The translations under genes and the position numbers were made by a program. From positions 213,074-277,073 of the forward strand of contig NW_004457611.1 in assembly GCF_000313135.1 (NCBI RefSeq): DNA of 64,000 nt. Reading direction: 5' to 3'. The stretch comes from Acanthamoeba castellanii str. Neff. Lineage: Eukaryota > Discosea > Longamoebia > Acanthamoebidae. Position 1 is the first letter of the stretch, and each line of letters starts with the position of its first letter. Below, piece by piece: positions 1-11,717 of the stretch. The notes beneath the pieces were generated by a model that was not told the DNA's origin, made no database searches, and worked only from the letters and a program-made list of their open reading frames with translations.

Positions 1-1653
1 GGATATATAGAAGTAGATGTATGTATACGTATGTATACGTATGTATACGTATGTATATGTATGTATATGTATGTATATGTATGTATTGTATGTATGGTAT
101 GTAGGAGGAGTGTAGTACCCTCCGCTGCTTCCTGCGCATACACGCGCGCCACAATGGGTCCCGCCAGCCACCTGCACACCACCACCACCACCCACCACCC
201 GCACAAGGCACGCGCAGACGCTGCTCAGCAAGGGAGGCGGACCCCCGCCGCCGCCGCCGCCCAAAGGATGGAGGGAGGGAGGTTCCCCCCAGAGTGGAAG
301 GAAGGAGGGAAAGAAAGGGGAAAGCAGAACTTGGGCGGGGGGAGGTATGGGGGATATTGGGGGGGAGGGGATGGCGAACCGGCTGATGGAGGTGCCGACA
401 AGGAAGTAGGCCAGGACGGCGAAGGGTCCCCACCAGCCCAGCAGCTCCCCCGTCTTGTACCCGTAGTAACCCACCTGTGCCCCACGTCCACCACCACCAG
501 CCACCAGCCAGCGATAGTGAATGGCTGCACGTGGGGAGTGCCACCCGAAGCTGACGTACCTGGATGGGGACCGTGGCGCACGAGTAAACCAGCTGGCCGA
601 AGCTGCTCGTCAACAGCTGCACGTCCTGCGCTATCCGCTGGTCCCTGCCATGCCCACGCCAACCCGTGTGCGCACCATTCAGACAGCGATGCGCACACAC
701 ACGACATGACACACGACACACACACACACACACACACGCGCGCGCGCGCAACACACTCGCACACACACACCACACACACGACACCACACGCACACACAAC
801 ACACAACACCCACGACTCACACACGCGACACTCACTCACACACGCGACACACACACACACACACACACACAACACACACAACACACGACACACACACACA
901 CACGACACCACACACACGACACACAACACACAGACACACAGACACACCACACACGACACACACACAACACACGACCCTCACTCACACATCGACACACGAC
1001 ACACACACACACACCACACGATGATGTACGCACGCCGGGTGTGTGCGTGTGTGCGTGGTGCGCGCGGGCGGCGACGTACGGGTTGTCGACGGGGGAAGGA
1101 CGCAGGTGTAGCAGGTGGTAGGTGCTCCCCTCGAAGTAGCGTGCGTGCATCCGCCCCGTCAACGCACGCCTGCACGCCGCCCCCACGTACCCCACCACCG
1201 CCTTCACCACCCCATCCACGTGTAGTATGTAGGCGCGGAAATGCAAATGTAAGCACAAGGACCAAAAAGGCTCGGCGAGGTGGGGGGGGGGAGTTGCACC
1301 TGGGCGAGGGCGCGCAGGGAGGCCACGAGGAGGAGCACGGCGGCGGCGCGTGCCAGGAAGCCCACGAACGACAAGGGCGGCCAGCCTGCTCCGCGCTGCT
1401 GCTGGTGGTCGTCGTTGACGCTGGTGAGGAGGGCGTAGAACTGGCCCGTGAGCGGACCCACGAGCGAGGTGGCGGCCTGCTCCGCCACAGCCAGCGCCAC
1501 CACGGCCACCACGGCCGCACGGCCTGCCCAGCAGGCCCGCCACCACCCGCCCTCTGCTGGTGCCGCTGCGTCTGTGGTGGGCAAGCCCACCCCCAGGCAC
1601 AGCTTGGCGGTGCCCACTACGGCCCTGCCCCAGCCCCGCCACCACCCACGCAT
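1..1653 (-). CDS. ABC transporter, subfamily D (ABCD4-like), 5' part only
   Basis: This is the N-terminal transmembrane domain of a half-size ABCD transporter; relatives sit in peroxisomal or lysosomal membranes and move acyl-CoA or cobalamin. I could phase these exons: 1653-1300 (start uncertain), about 1199-1080, 644-560, 474-380 and 171-119. They join cleanly to read DNP-DQRIAQDVQLL, then VGYYGYKTGELLGWWGP, then GTSISR-WLAGPIVARV and QEAAEG. These are the conserved TM-domain landmarks of the family, including the EEA-like loop region. The acceptor of the second exon is not clear. The start is uncertain: I used the ATG at 1653, but an upstream ATG at about 1814 would need splicing. The ATP-binding domain lies beyond the left edge. 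The 3' flank (1-118) is intron with ATGTATAC repeats. The ABCD4-like assignment, rather than ABCD1-3, rests only on similarity of these short blocks. Confidence 0.75.
691..1020. repeat. (CA)n-rich microsatellite inside the ABCD intron
   Basis: About 330 bp of nearly pure CA dinucleotides, broken by CGACAC and CAACAC units. It fills most of the intron between the exons ending at 1080 and starting at 644. The long open frames here (His/Thr or Val/Cys only) are repeat artefacts. Confidence 0.9.
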
Positions 1654-2188
1654 CGTCGTCGAAGCTGTCGTGCTGCTGCTGCTGCTGCTAGTGGTGCTGG
1701 TGCGGGTGCTGGTGTGGTAGGCCACCGGCCTGCTGCTCGTGCTCGTGCTGCCTGCCCCACTCCGGAGCCGTGTGGGCGCTGCTGCTGCTGCTGCTGCTCG
1801 TGGTACTGCCACTATGCTCCATTTTGCTCCCTCCTCCTCCCTCCACGTTGGTGTCCACTGCCTGCGCGCTAACGCTTTGAACGGGTTGTCCCCCCCCCCT
1901 CTTTGGTTTTTTGCGGGGGCGGAGCTTTACTTGCCGTGGGGCGGTGCGTGCGGTGGGTGGTGCTACGGGGTCTTGGGAGAACTACCCCCCCCACACACAC
2001 ACGAGAGACAACCCCGGTGCAACCACAGAGGCATTCCCCACGTGCCCACGCAAAAAAAAAAAAAAAGGCCGCCACAGGAGTTCGCCCACTACACGACGAC
2101 GGCCACGACGACGACGAGAAGAGCAGACGCGAAAGGACCCACGAGCAAGCAAGGGGGAGCCAAGCAGCAGTCAACAGCGCCGGCGGGG

Positions 2189-3870
2189 ATGGCGACCACC
2201 ACGAGAAGCGGCGGGTACCCGCTGCTACGCGGGGAGGCCTTCAACAACAACTACGACGACGACCACCACCACAATGACGACAACGAAGAGGGCGATACCC
2301 TGACCCCCTCTCTGGCGCCCTCCCCCGCCTCGTGGGCCGGACGACCCATCTCTCCGAGCAGCAGCGCCAGCGCGTCGTCCTTCTTCGCCTTCTCGACCTC
2401 GTCTTCCTCAACTCCGTCGTCATCCTTGCGCCAGTCCTCGGCTCGCGGGTGGGGCAGCACCATCACGTCACCCCCGCCCACCCGTTCCTCCTCCTTTCGC
2501 TCGGTCCACCGCCCGGCGCCCCACTCCGAGGTTCCTGCGCCACAGCTGCCTCCCCCCCTCCTGCATCTTCTTTCTTTTCTCGTTCCTTCGTTCTTTTCTT
2601 TTCTTTCTTTATTCATTCATTGGTGTTGGTATGGGTTCCCCTGTGTGTGATTAGGTGGCGGGCAAGGAGCAGAAGGAGGGCGGCAAGGGGGAGCGGAAGG
2701 GGAGCGGGCGGATCGAGGTGGAAGGGGCCGCCAAGGTGCAGCTCATCAGCAAGCTCCGGGACCTCCTGCACGACGGCGGCCCTCCTGCGCAGCTCCTCCT
2801 CGTCGTCGTCGACCACGACGACCACGGAGCGACGCGCGGACGACGGGGCCGCCGCCGCCGCCACCACCGGTGAGGAAGGAGGAGGAGGAGGAGAGAGCAG
2901 CCGGGGCGCGCGGCTGTCTCGGAGTCTCTCGCTGAAGCGGCTGACGGGCGGGAAGGGCGGCAGCCTGCGCAAGAGCGACGAGGGCGGGCGCATGCGCATG
3001 AACCGCTCCCACTCGCTCTCGCGCGACTCTGTGGTCGTCTCGACCGCGGCAGCCGCCGCCTCGCCCTCGTCGTCCAGCTCCACAATCTGGCGCACCGACC
3101 GCGACCGCAGCAGCGACCTCGCGTCGGCCGACGCCCCGCAGCAGCAACAGCGGGAGCGCAGGAGCAGCAGCACGGGCAGCGGCAGCGGAGGCTCTCGCCG
3201 CGGAAGCCTGGGACGCAACGGCGACGCCGCGCGCGGGAGCACCATCTGCACCACCACCACCACCAGCAGCAGCAGCAGCAGCAGTGGCAGCACCAGTAGC
3301 ATCCCTGTCGACGAGTACGACCATGGCCAGCAGCAGCAGCAGCACGAGGGCGAGGGCGAGGGCGAGGGCGAGAAACCGCACGACGGTCTGGGCCACCAAA
3401 GCACCGCCCCTGCTGAGAGCGCGGGAGCGGAGGTGGCCACCACGCCCGGGCGCAAGGGAAGCAAGCGGGAGAAGAAGGACAAGAAGGAGAAAAAGAAGAG
3501 TAAGAAGGAGAAGAAGGAGAAGAAGGAGAAGACCACGGCGGCGGCGGCACAAACGAAGAAGCAGAAAACGGACAGGCTCGACAAGAAGCGGCGGAAGAAC
3601 AGCCAGGACAAGAGCGGCGGCGGCGGCGGCGAGGAGGAAGCGGCGGACAAGGACGAGCAGGCCGGCAAGGCGAAGCGCGGCGGCGGCAGCGAGCTACGGC
3701 GGTCAGTGTCGTGGTACAAGGAGGCCCACAACCCGCGCCTCGATCGCATCGTGGCCGGCGACAAGTCCGCGCTTGCACCCAAGGTGCCTGGTCGCCTCTC
3801 CCTTCCACCCGTTCGCGCACGCTCACCCGCCTCCTCGCGTTGGTGGCCGCGCCGTGCCGGTGTGCTGTGC

Positions 3871-3903
<33 letters not shown>

Positions 3904-5310
3904 GCAGAAGGAGAAGGAGAAGGAGAAGAGCCGATCGCTGCGTAACATCTTCCAGCTGCTGACCTTCTCGCAGGAGGTCAAGGCCAACAGCGGCAACAAG
4001 GTCGTCAGCAAGCTCCCCGGCGAAGGTGCCCGCCCCAAGCGCAGCCCCTCGGACCCGAGCAGCAGCGGCGGCGGCGCCGCGGACGACCGCCTCTACAGCA
4101 GCGGCGAACTCTCCGATGACGCGCCCGCTCACCGTCATCGCGACGACCCGCAGGGACCTAGCCCGCGGCGGAGCGGCGCCCCCAAGGACCCCCGCCTCAC
4201 CGTGAGCGCGGAGGAGCTGCGGGGCCCCAGCTGGGCCTCCGACGCCCGCTCTCACCCCCGCGCCACCGATGGCGACGACGACAACGACGACGAGGAGGAG
4301 GAGGAGGACAGTGACGAGGACCCGGAGCGAGACGAGGCGGACGAGGACGGAGACGCCGACGAGGACGACGACTTCCGCGAGAGCGACAGGAAGGCACGAA
4401 CACCTCCGCGGCGGCAAGCCGCCTCCTCCGGCGACACGACGGCTGCGGAACGTCACGGCGATGGCGGCGGCCATAACGACGATGGGAAGGCCGGCCGAAA
4501 AGGCGGCGAGACGGCGGCGGCGGACGGCTGGAAGAGGAGGAAGAAGCCCAAGCCCACCACCAAGAAGGTGACCACGACGACGACGACGACTACGAAGAAA
4601 AAGAAAAAGCGGAAGAGCGAGGCCGCCCTGGAGCGTCGCCTGGCCGACATCGAGCGGCTGCGACAGCTCGTTGACGACCTGCACGTGCTGCTGGCCGGGC
4701 ATCCGGTGCTGCCGGCCCTCACCGAACCCGACGCGCTCCGCCGCGACTCTGGTGCTGCTGCGGAGACGCGCAAGGAGGAGGCAGAAGAGGAGGAGGAGGA
4801 GGAGGTGGGCGCGCACTTGGAGTGGCGGGCCAGCACGGAGCACGTGGTGGGCAAGGTGGTGGAGGTCATGCTCCAGGCACGCGCCCTCTTCCACTCGTGC
4901 CCCGACGAGATCCAGCGGGCCGACATCCTCTTCATGGCCCGCCAGCTCAACGCCAGCGCCCACCGCCTCGCCGACGTGCTCGACTCGCGCCCCCGCTGCC
5001 CCACCCTCCTCGGTACCACCGCTTTCCTCCGCACCGGAGCACCTCGTTCACCAGCCACCAGCCAGCCACCAGCCACCACCAGCAGCAGCATCATCATCGT
5101 CGTGATCCCTCACGCTAAGGCGTTTGTCGATGGTGCGTGGATATAAATATGGCCATGCGTGATGCTTGGGGGGTAGGTGGGGGAGCAGGCGCGTTCGTGC
5201 AGCATCGGATCGAGCTGACGGCGGCCAGCCTGGAGCTCGTGGTGGCGTGCGGCCTACCCGAGGAGTGGATGCGCGCCTACACCGACGACGCCTTCCTCTC
5301 CGACGCGTGA
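2189..5310 (+). CDS. Uncharacterised disordered K/E/S-rich protein
   Basis: I do not recognise the family. Likely exons: 2189-about 2528 (Ser/Pro-rich), 2655-3783, 3908-5012 and 5177-5310. The last three junctions keep phase (APK|KEKEKE and LL|GGGAGAF). The protein has a short predicted helix (KVQLISKLRDLL), basic Ser-rich stretches (RSLSLKR, RSHSLSR, RRSVSWYK) that look like kinase targets, a long Lys/Glu tract, an acidic Asp/Glu tract near 4280-4370, and a folded-looking C-terminal part (about 4620-5300) with helical segments such as ERRLADIERLRQLVDDL and EIQRADILFMARQL. The frame changes between about 2800 and 2900; a 31-nt candidate intron (2870-2900) would fix the phase, but that is unusually short. 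The end is also uncertain: a GTGAGT donor overlaps the stop, so a further exon (to about 5471) is possible. Confidence 0.55.
3870..3904. repeat. (TTG)n microsatellite in intron
   Basis: About twelve TTG triplets directly before the acceptor at 3907. It may act as the polypyrimidine-like tract of this intron. Translated, it gives a poly-Cys run, which is not coding. Confidence 0.85.
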
Positions 5311-5516
5311 GTCCCCTGCGATGTTCCTTATTTATTATTATTATTAGGAAGGCGTACGGAGTGCCGCAGAGCGGGTCCGGAGTTTTACACCCCTCCTGCG
5401 ATGTTCCTTGCATTTTCCAAGGAGAAAACAAAATGGAAATAAAAATGCGAGAAAAGAAAAGCGAAACCTAGAAATTACGCTCGACAATTCACACACGCGA
5501 GCAAACGACGAAGAAG

Positions 5517-6833
5517 ATGGAGTCGCTGGTGGCCCAAATCGACTACTCCAAGGTGGAGCCCATCCCCTTCAAGAAGACCGTGGCCTATGTCAACCACTTT
5601 GTCATCCAGACCACTCAATTCCTCAACCGCTTCTCCTTCCTCTGCGAGCAGCGCCTCGATCAGGTCTCCCGCCATCTGCAACGGTACCATGCCCTCCACT
5701 GCCTCCCTCTTCCCCCCCCCCTTCCCTCGCCTTTGACGCGCTTAACCGCCTAAAATCCCCCCCGGGGGCTCTTCTTTTGCTGCGTTGGGGGGGGGCTCGC
5801 CATTCAGATTGGAGATCACCATGAACATCCTCGAAGCCAAGCTCAACAGCATACCGGAGGACGCCCTCGGTCCCGCCGCCCCCGGTGCCACCACCGTTGC
5901 CGCCGTCGCCGCTCCCGGTACGCCGCGTAGCTATTTATTTCGCGCCATTGCCTACTTGTGCTGAGTACCACAAGAGTGTGTAGCCGACCCACCACCCACC
6001 AACCATCAACCACCAGCCACCAGCCACCACCACCACCACCAGCCACCACCACCACCACCACCAGCCACCAGCCACCAGCCACCACCACCACGGGCACGAC
6101 ACACCGCCAAAACGCACGCACGCACTCATTGCACACACTGACCGGCGACATTAACGCTGCGTTGCCTATGTTGCCGTGGCACATCCGGCGAACAGCGGGC
6201 GAGGGTGCGGGCGAGGTGCCGCCGCCGCCGCCTCCGCGCGAGGAAGACCACCAGCAGCAGCCGCACTACGGCGGGGACGAGTACCAGGACCACACCGCCC
6301 TTCCGCCTCCGGGCTCTCGTACGGCTACTGCGCCTGGTCCTGCCCGTCGAGCGTGCCCCCCCCCATTCGTTGCTAAGTGTGTGTGTCGTGTGGTCGTGCG
6401 TGTGTCGCAACAGAGGGGGGAGGACTCACGGTGTCGGCGGACCCGCGCTACGAGCAGTACTTCGTCATGCTGCGCCTGCGCGTGCCGGTCGCCGCCATCA
6501 AGCAGAAGATGATGCTGGAGGGCATCAACCCCGACATCCTCGAGTACGCGCACCACCAGCCACCACCACCAGCCACCACCACCTATCCGTTTGTTTTCGT
6601 GCGGCTGCTTGCTTCCCGGGGACGGGACACGTTGGGGTTGGCCTAATTTGTTCTGCTTCCCCTCCTCCTCCTCCTTCTCGTTCCTCCTTCCCTCTCGTCG
6701 TGGCTGCAGCAACCCCGACGCACCATCGGACTGGACGGGCGGTGCGGGCGGAGCTGCCGCCCCTCGGGCTTCCGGCGGCGAGTACTTCTCCGACGACGAC
6801 GACGATGAGGAGGAGTCCGACGAGGGCTGGTGA
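5517..6833 (+). CDS. WASHC3: WASH complex subunit 3 (CCDC53)
   Basis: Small coiled-coil subunit of the WASH complex, which activates Arp2/3 on endosomes for sorting. Five exons phase perfectly: 5517-5683, 5808-5917, 6196-6318, 6414-6543 and 6710-6833, giving 217 aa (human about 194). The N-terminal half has the conserved block KKTVAYVNHFVIQT followed by FLNRFSFLCEQRL and LEITMNILEAKLNSIP, the coiled-coil core. The middle is Pro-rich. The C-terminal half has the second conserved block, ADPRYEQYFVMLRLRVPV followed by AIKQKMMLEGINPDIL, and it ends in an acidic DDDDDEEESDEGW tail, both typical of the family. The 30 residues between exons 2 and 4 are variable, as expected. The next gene is convergent (UBC9), with 321 bp between the stops. 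Confidence 0.93.
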
Positions 6834-7154
6834 TGCGGGCGAGATGGACGATGCGTGGTGACGCTGCTCCAGCGCGGAAAAGGGAGGAGAAGAGGAGCAG
6901 CAAGCAACAAGCGACCAATTTTGAGGAGGGAGGGAGAGAGAGAGGGCCAACCCAACAACCAGCCGCCTGGTTGTGGCCACAGGGTGTGAAGCGGTGACAA
7001 GGGGTCATCAGCGTAATCATCATCACCGGAGGTGACAACCGTGGATTGCGTGCGATGTATGATGTGTGAGGCTCTCTACAAATGAAACAGTGCTGACCAG
7101 TCTCTCACCCTACGGATGGTTGCCAGATTGGGGATGAGGGAGTCTCGTGAGCTC
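6834..7154. other. Intergenic region between convergent genes
   Basis: 321 bp between the WASHC3 stop and the UBC9 stop. I see no gene. It should hold both 3' UTRs. Confidence 0.6.
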
Positions 7155-8077
7155 CTACTGCGTGTACTTGGCCGACTGGAGCTTCACGCGGCGCTTGTAC
7201 TCGGTGCGGTTGGTGCTGCGAGTGATGAGGCGAGCTCACGACGATCAGCAAAAATGGACTACCCCCATCATGACGATGGTGGTGGTGAACCAACCGCGTG
7301 GCTCAGGCGGTTGGAGGGGAGAAGAGGAATGGGGGCCGTACACAAAGAGAGCGTAGGCGTCCTGCTGTGCCGGGCTGTTGGGGTTGGGGCTGTCGAGCAG
7401 CTCCTGCACGCCCAGCAGAATCTGGTGTGCGCCAATCACACGCGTCAGTGCCAAGAGAAGAGGAAGCTTGGATGTGTGTGCTGTGCTGCGGTGTGCTGTG
7501 CTGTGCTGTGTGGTGTGCACCTGCTTGACGGTGATGGAGGGCTTCCAGTCTTCGTCTTCATTGAGGATGCTCAAGCACACGGTGCCCGAGGGGTAGATGT
7601 TGGGGTGGAAGAAACCACTCGGGAACTGGCCTGTGCACGGACAAGCAGAGGTGCGAGCAGCCAACACGGTAGTGTGTTGTTGCAGAAGAATGAGGCAAGT
7701 CTACGCGCGCTGCCAGCGCTGGGGCACAGGTGCCATGAATTGGCGGGAGGTGTACATTTTGGGGGCTTGCTGGGGTAGTCGTCGGTGAAGGCCATGGTGA
7801 GGGGGAAGATGCCGTTCTCCCAGTCGGTGCCCTTCCTGCCGGGAATGCCGCACGTCCACTTCATGAGGTTGGCCGAGCCATCCGGATTCTGCTCGGGACG
7901 CGCAAAGAACCCAGGCGGGTGGTCCTTGCGCCAGGCCTTTCATCAAAAACGCATCCCCCCCAAGAAATCATTCAATTAAATCGCTGCTGTACGGCTGAAG
8001 CAGGCCATACGTGATATGTTAAGAACAAGCATTACCTTCCTCTCCTCGGACAAACGACCTCTCGCGATGCCGGACAT
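7155..8077 (-). CDS. UBC9: SUMO-conjugating enzyme E2 (UBC9)
   Basis: E2 that takes SUMO from the SAE1/SAE2 E1 as a thioester and transfers it to target lysines, mainly in the nucleus. Five exons, all in phase: 8077-8036, 7936-7756, 7630-7521, 7421-7342 and 7215-7155, giving 157 aa against 158 in animals. The start [14 protein letters not shown] matches the UBC9 N-terminus, which binds SUMO and E1. The core has [19 protein letters not shown], the [15 protein letters not shown] active-site block with the catalytic Cys after SGTV, then [19 protein letters not shown] and [20 protein letters not shown]9 rather than a ubiquitin E2 is favoured by the N-terminus, PSITVKQILLG and the length. The first coding exon is only 42 nt. 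The gene is convergent with WASHC3 and its start lies about 100 bp from a tRNA gene. Confidence 0.96.
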
Positions 8078-8174
8078 CTGATCTGCTTGTGTATGTTGAT
8101 ATGTGGACCTGGCTATGTCTGGTATGCACGCCAAAAGAGTGCAATTTACAAGGAGCGCAAAAGTTAATTAGATT

Positions 8175-8246
8175 GCCCTCTGCCGGGTTTGAACCAGCGA
8201 CCTCAAGATCTTCAGTCGTGCGCTCTACCAGCTGAGCTAAGAGGGC
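8175..8246 (-). tRNA. trnF(GAA): tRNA-Phe (GAA)
   Basis: 72 nt without intron or encoded CCA. Acceptor arms GCCCTCT/AGAGGGC pair fully. The D stem is GCTC/GAGC, the anticodon loop CTGAAGA gives anticodon GAA, and the T arm has loop TTCAAAC. The internal promoter boxes are present: A box TAGCTCAGCTGG and B box GGTTCAAACCC. The anticodon stem has one C-U mismatch in the middle pair. It sits between UBC9 and RPB2. Confidence 0.93.
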
Positions 8247-8489
8247 TGCTTGATCAATGATCCTCAGTGGTGGCCAGCAATCCTCGTGCCTACAGTTTGT
8301 TTCTTGCTCCGCACACTGCTTGAGAAGAAGGTTGAGCAAGAATTTGTAATGTTTGTGTTTATGTTTACGTCGGACGCGTGCGGCGCGGGCCTTCTGTACA
8401 CTGTTGTACTCCCCCCATATGTGTGGTCACCAATAAATAGCCTTGCAGCAGCAGCAGCAGCAGCAGAACTGGGGCGGGCGGGAGGGGGC

Positions 8490-11400
8490 TCAGGCGGGCA
8501 GCATGCGGGGCGCTATGCACATCGACATGAGCTCCTGGAAGAGAAGTTTGCACGCGTAGGGGATGTGCACTTGCGAGATCTGTGGACGGGAGCGGGTCAG
8601 TGTTGTTCCGCGTGCATGCCACCACCGCCACCACACCGCGACGGGTGCCGGGAGTTCGGGGGAGAGGGGAGGGGCTCTCACCTGGGTCTTGTTTCGGCAG
8701 CTGCGGCACTCGAAGGTGTTCTTGCGGAGGTTGGCGATGGCGATCATGCCGCACAGGTCGCACACGTGCACGCGGTAGGCGTCAGACTGGTCGTAGAGTC
8801 GCTCCTTGAGGAACTGGGCCGCGCCGTGGGAGATCATGCAGTCGCGCTCCATCTCTCCGAACCTGAGACCACCGTCGCGCGATCGGCCCTCCACGGGCTG
8901 CCTCGTGAGAATCTGCACCGGGCCGCGAGCGCGCGAGTGGATCTTGTCGTCCACCATGTGCTTCAGCCTCTGGTAGTAGGTGGGTCCGATGAAGAACTGC
9001 GCCTCCAGCTTGCGGCCTGCAAAAAGCGCCACAAGCACAAGCACAACGGCGCAAAGCACAACACAGCACAACAGCGATGATCGGTGAGGTCCAGTTTTCT
9101 TGCGAGCACCTGTTAAAGAGCAGCGGAATGCTGCTGGGGCGCGGGGCGTACCGGTGTGGCCGTTGTACATGACTTCGTTGCCACGCCTCTGGTAGCCCAC
9201 GCCGTGCAGCAGATCGGAGATGGACTCGACGGTGGTATTGGTGAAGGGCGTCGCGTCACCCTCCTCGCCCGTGGTGGCCGACACCTTGCCCATCAGACAC
9301 TCGATCAACTGCCGCATGTTCGCGTGTGTGGTGTGATGCGGTGTTAGCAGCGGGACCGCATCGAGCGTGTTGTGCATGTTTGGGGTACCTGGCCGATAGT
9401 CATACGCGAGGGAATGGCGTGCGGGTTGACGATGATGTCGGGGGTGATGCCTTCGATGTTGAAGGGCATGTCCTCCTGCCGGTACATGATGCCCACCGTA
9501 CCCTTTTGGCCATGGCGCGAACTGAACTTGTCGCCGATCTGGGGCGTCCTCACCGACCTCACCCTCACCTGAACCCCTCCCCCATCGATGCATTAATATC
9601 AATATCAATATCAATAAATATATAGATCAACGTGCATCAGCACCGCGGTGGTGCGATCTCGCGCATCGATGCGTTGATTCTCTCGCAGGGGGCGGCGGTG
9701 GTTGTGGTGATGATGATGGAGTACCTTGCAAAACTTGTAGCCGTCGGAGTTGGTGGAGAGCATCACCTTGTCGATGATGCCGGTCTCCGACGACCGGACG
9801 GAGATGGAGGAATCCTTCTTGGAGAACCGCTGCGCGCGCGTGTCCTCCTCGTTGGGCGACACGGGGGTCGTCTTGCCGATGATGATGTCATCTCCCGACA
9901 CGCGCGTGCCTGGCGTCGTCGCCGCCGCCGCAGCAACCATCGGTCATCAGTCAGTCAGTGAGTCGGTCATGGGTCCATCGATCGAACATCATCGTATACG
10001 CGGGGGGAGAAAAAGAACGAAGCGATGAGAGGGAGAGGGAGAGGGGAGGAGAGGCGGGAGGGAGGGAGGGAGGTAGGGAGAGGGGTGTACCGGGTGCGAT
10101 GAGGCCGTCGTCTTCGATCTTTTCGTAGGAGCCGTGGCGCATGCCCATGGTGTCCTCGCGGATGGGCTTCTCGAACTCCTCGTCGTACTGGCCCATGTGC
10201 TTCTCCGAGTCGACGTAGGAGCGGTAGAACACGGAGCGGAAGAAGCCGCGGTCGACCGACGACTGGTTCATGACGAGCGAGTCCTCCTGGTTGTAGCCCG
10301 AGTAGCACGCGATGGCGATGATGCCGTTCTGGCCCGAGGGCAGCTTGCGGAAGTGGAGGTGCTCCATGGAGTGGGTGGTGATGAGGGGCTTCTGCGGGTA
10401 GTAGAGCACGTGCGCGAGGGTGTCCATGCGGAGCTGGTAGTTGGTCGTGTACACGCCCATGGCCTGCTTGCCCATGGCCGACTGGTACGTGTTACGCGGT
10501 GACTGGTTGTGGTCGGGGAACGGAATGATCGACGCGCAGATGCCCAGGATCATCGACGGATGGATCTCGCAGTGCGTGTACGTGTACGAATACGCCTGGA
10601 AATGGATGGGGGGGAAGGGAACACGACATGTGAGGGGAAAAGAAGAGAGGCAGATCATGGTGGCGGGGCGGAAGGGCACCTCTTCGCTGCGGGACTTCTT
10701 GAGGTCGTCGATGGTCATGGCGATCATCACCGTCTCCTCCTCCTCGCAATCGATGTACTCCACGAAGCCTTGCGACACCAGGTGCGACCAGCCCTTCTCC
10801 GAGAGGCTCTCGTCTTGTTGCAGCTGTGGGGGTGTACACACGACACGTAACACACGAGACACGTGAGCAAGCTGAGCCGGTGGGTGGGTGGGGAGGGAAG
10901 GGTGATAGTGATGATGAGGGATCGTGTCGTGTCGTGTCGTTGGTCGTGTCGTGTCATCACCGGGGTGTACCTTCTGGATGTCGCGGATGTCGGACTTCTT
11001 GAGGAGGAGGCGCTGCTTGTCGACGATGAAGAGGGGGCGGCAGCAGCGGCCGGCGTCGGTGTAGAGGCGCAGCTCCTGCTCGCGGATGTCGCGCACGACC
11101 GACACCTCAGCCGACACGTCGACGCAGCGACGCAGCGAGCGCAGGGTCTGCACGAGGTGGTCGGGCTGCCGGTGGATGCCCACCCACGCGCCGTTGACGA
11201 AGATCTTGGTGGCGGCGGGAATGTTGGAGGGCGAGATCTCCTCGAGATTCTCCGTGCTCCACTCTTCGAGGAATTCGAGGATCGGGGCCGACGCGGAGCC
11301 GACGGAGATGTAGGCCATGAGGGCCAGGTTCTTGACCAGCCCGCAGGCCTGGCCCTCGGGCGTCTCGGCCGGGCAGATCATGCCCCAGTGCGTGTTGTGC

Positions 11401-11667
11401 AGCTGGCGCGGCTTGGCCAGCTTGCCCTCGCGCCCGATGGGCGTGTTGAGCCGGCGCAAGTGCGACAGCGTAGACGCGAACGTGAGCCGGTTGAGCACCT
11501 GCGACACGCCCGACTTGGCCCCCACCGACCGCGTCGACGTCCAGTTGCCCGTAGCCAGCGAATACTTGAGCCCGTTCGTACTGTGTCATTACGCGTCGTG
11601 TTGCACACCACACACACACCATCGCGCGAGTGAGCCAATCACGACACACTCGAGTGTGTAGAGAGGG

Positions 11668-11717
<50 letters not shown>

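Noticed and set aside
666..1121. Long Thr/His-rich and Val/Cys-rich open frames
   Set aside because: They are translations of the (CA)n tract inside an ABCD intron.
3873..3945. Poly-Cys C-terminus of the disordered protein
   Set aside because: It comes from a (TTG)n run in an intron; the splice at 3783/3908 removes it and keeps frame.
2613..4963. Very long minus-strand frames opposite the disordered protein
   Set aside because: Mirror of the GC-rich, repetitive plus-strand coding sequence; no conserved motif.
8250..9080. Plus-strand frame over the RPB2 3' end
   Set aside because: Antisense shadow of the RPB2 exons, which phase perfectly on the minus strand.
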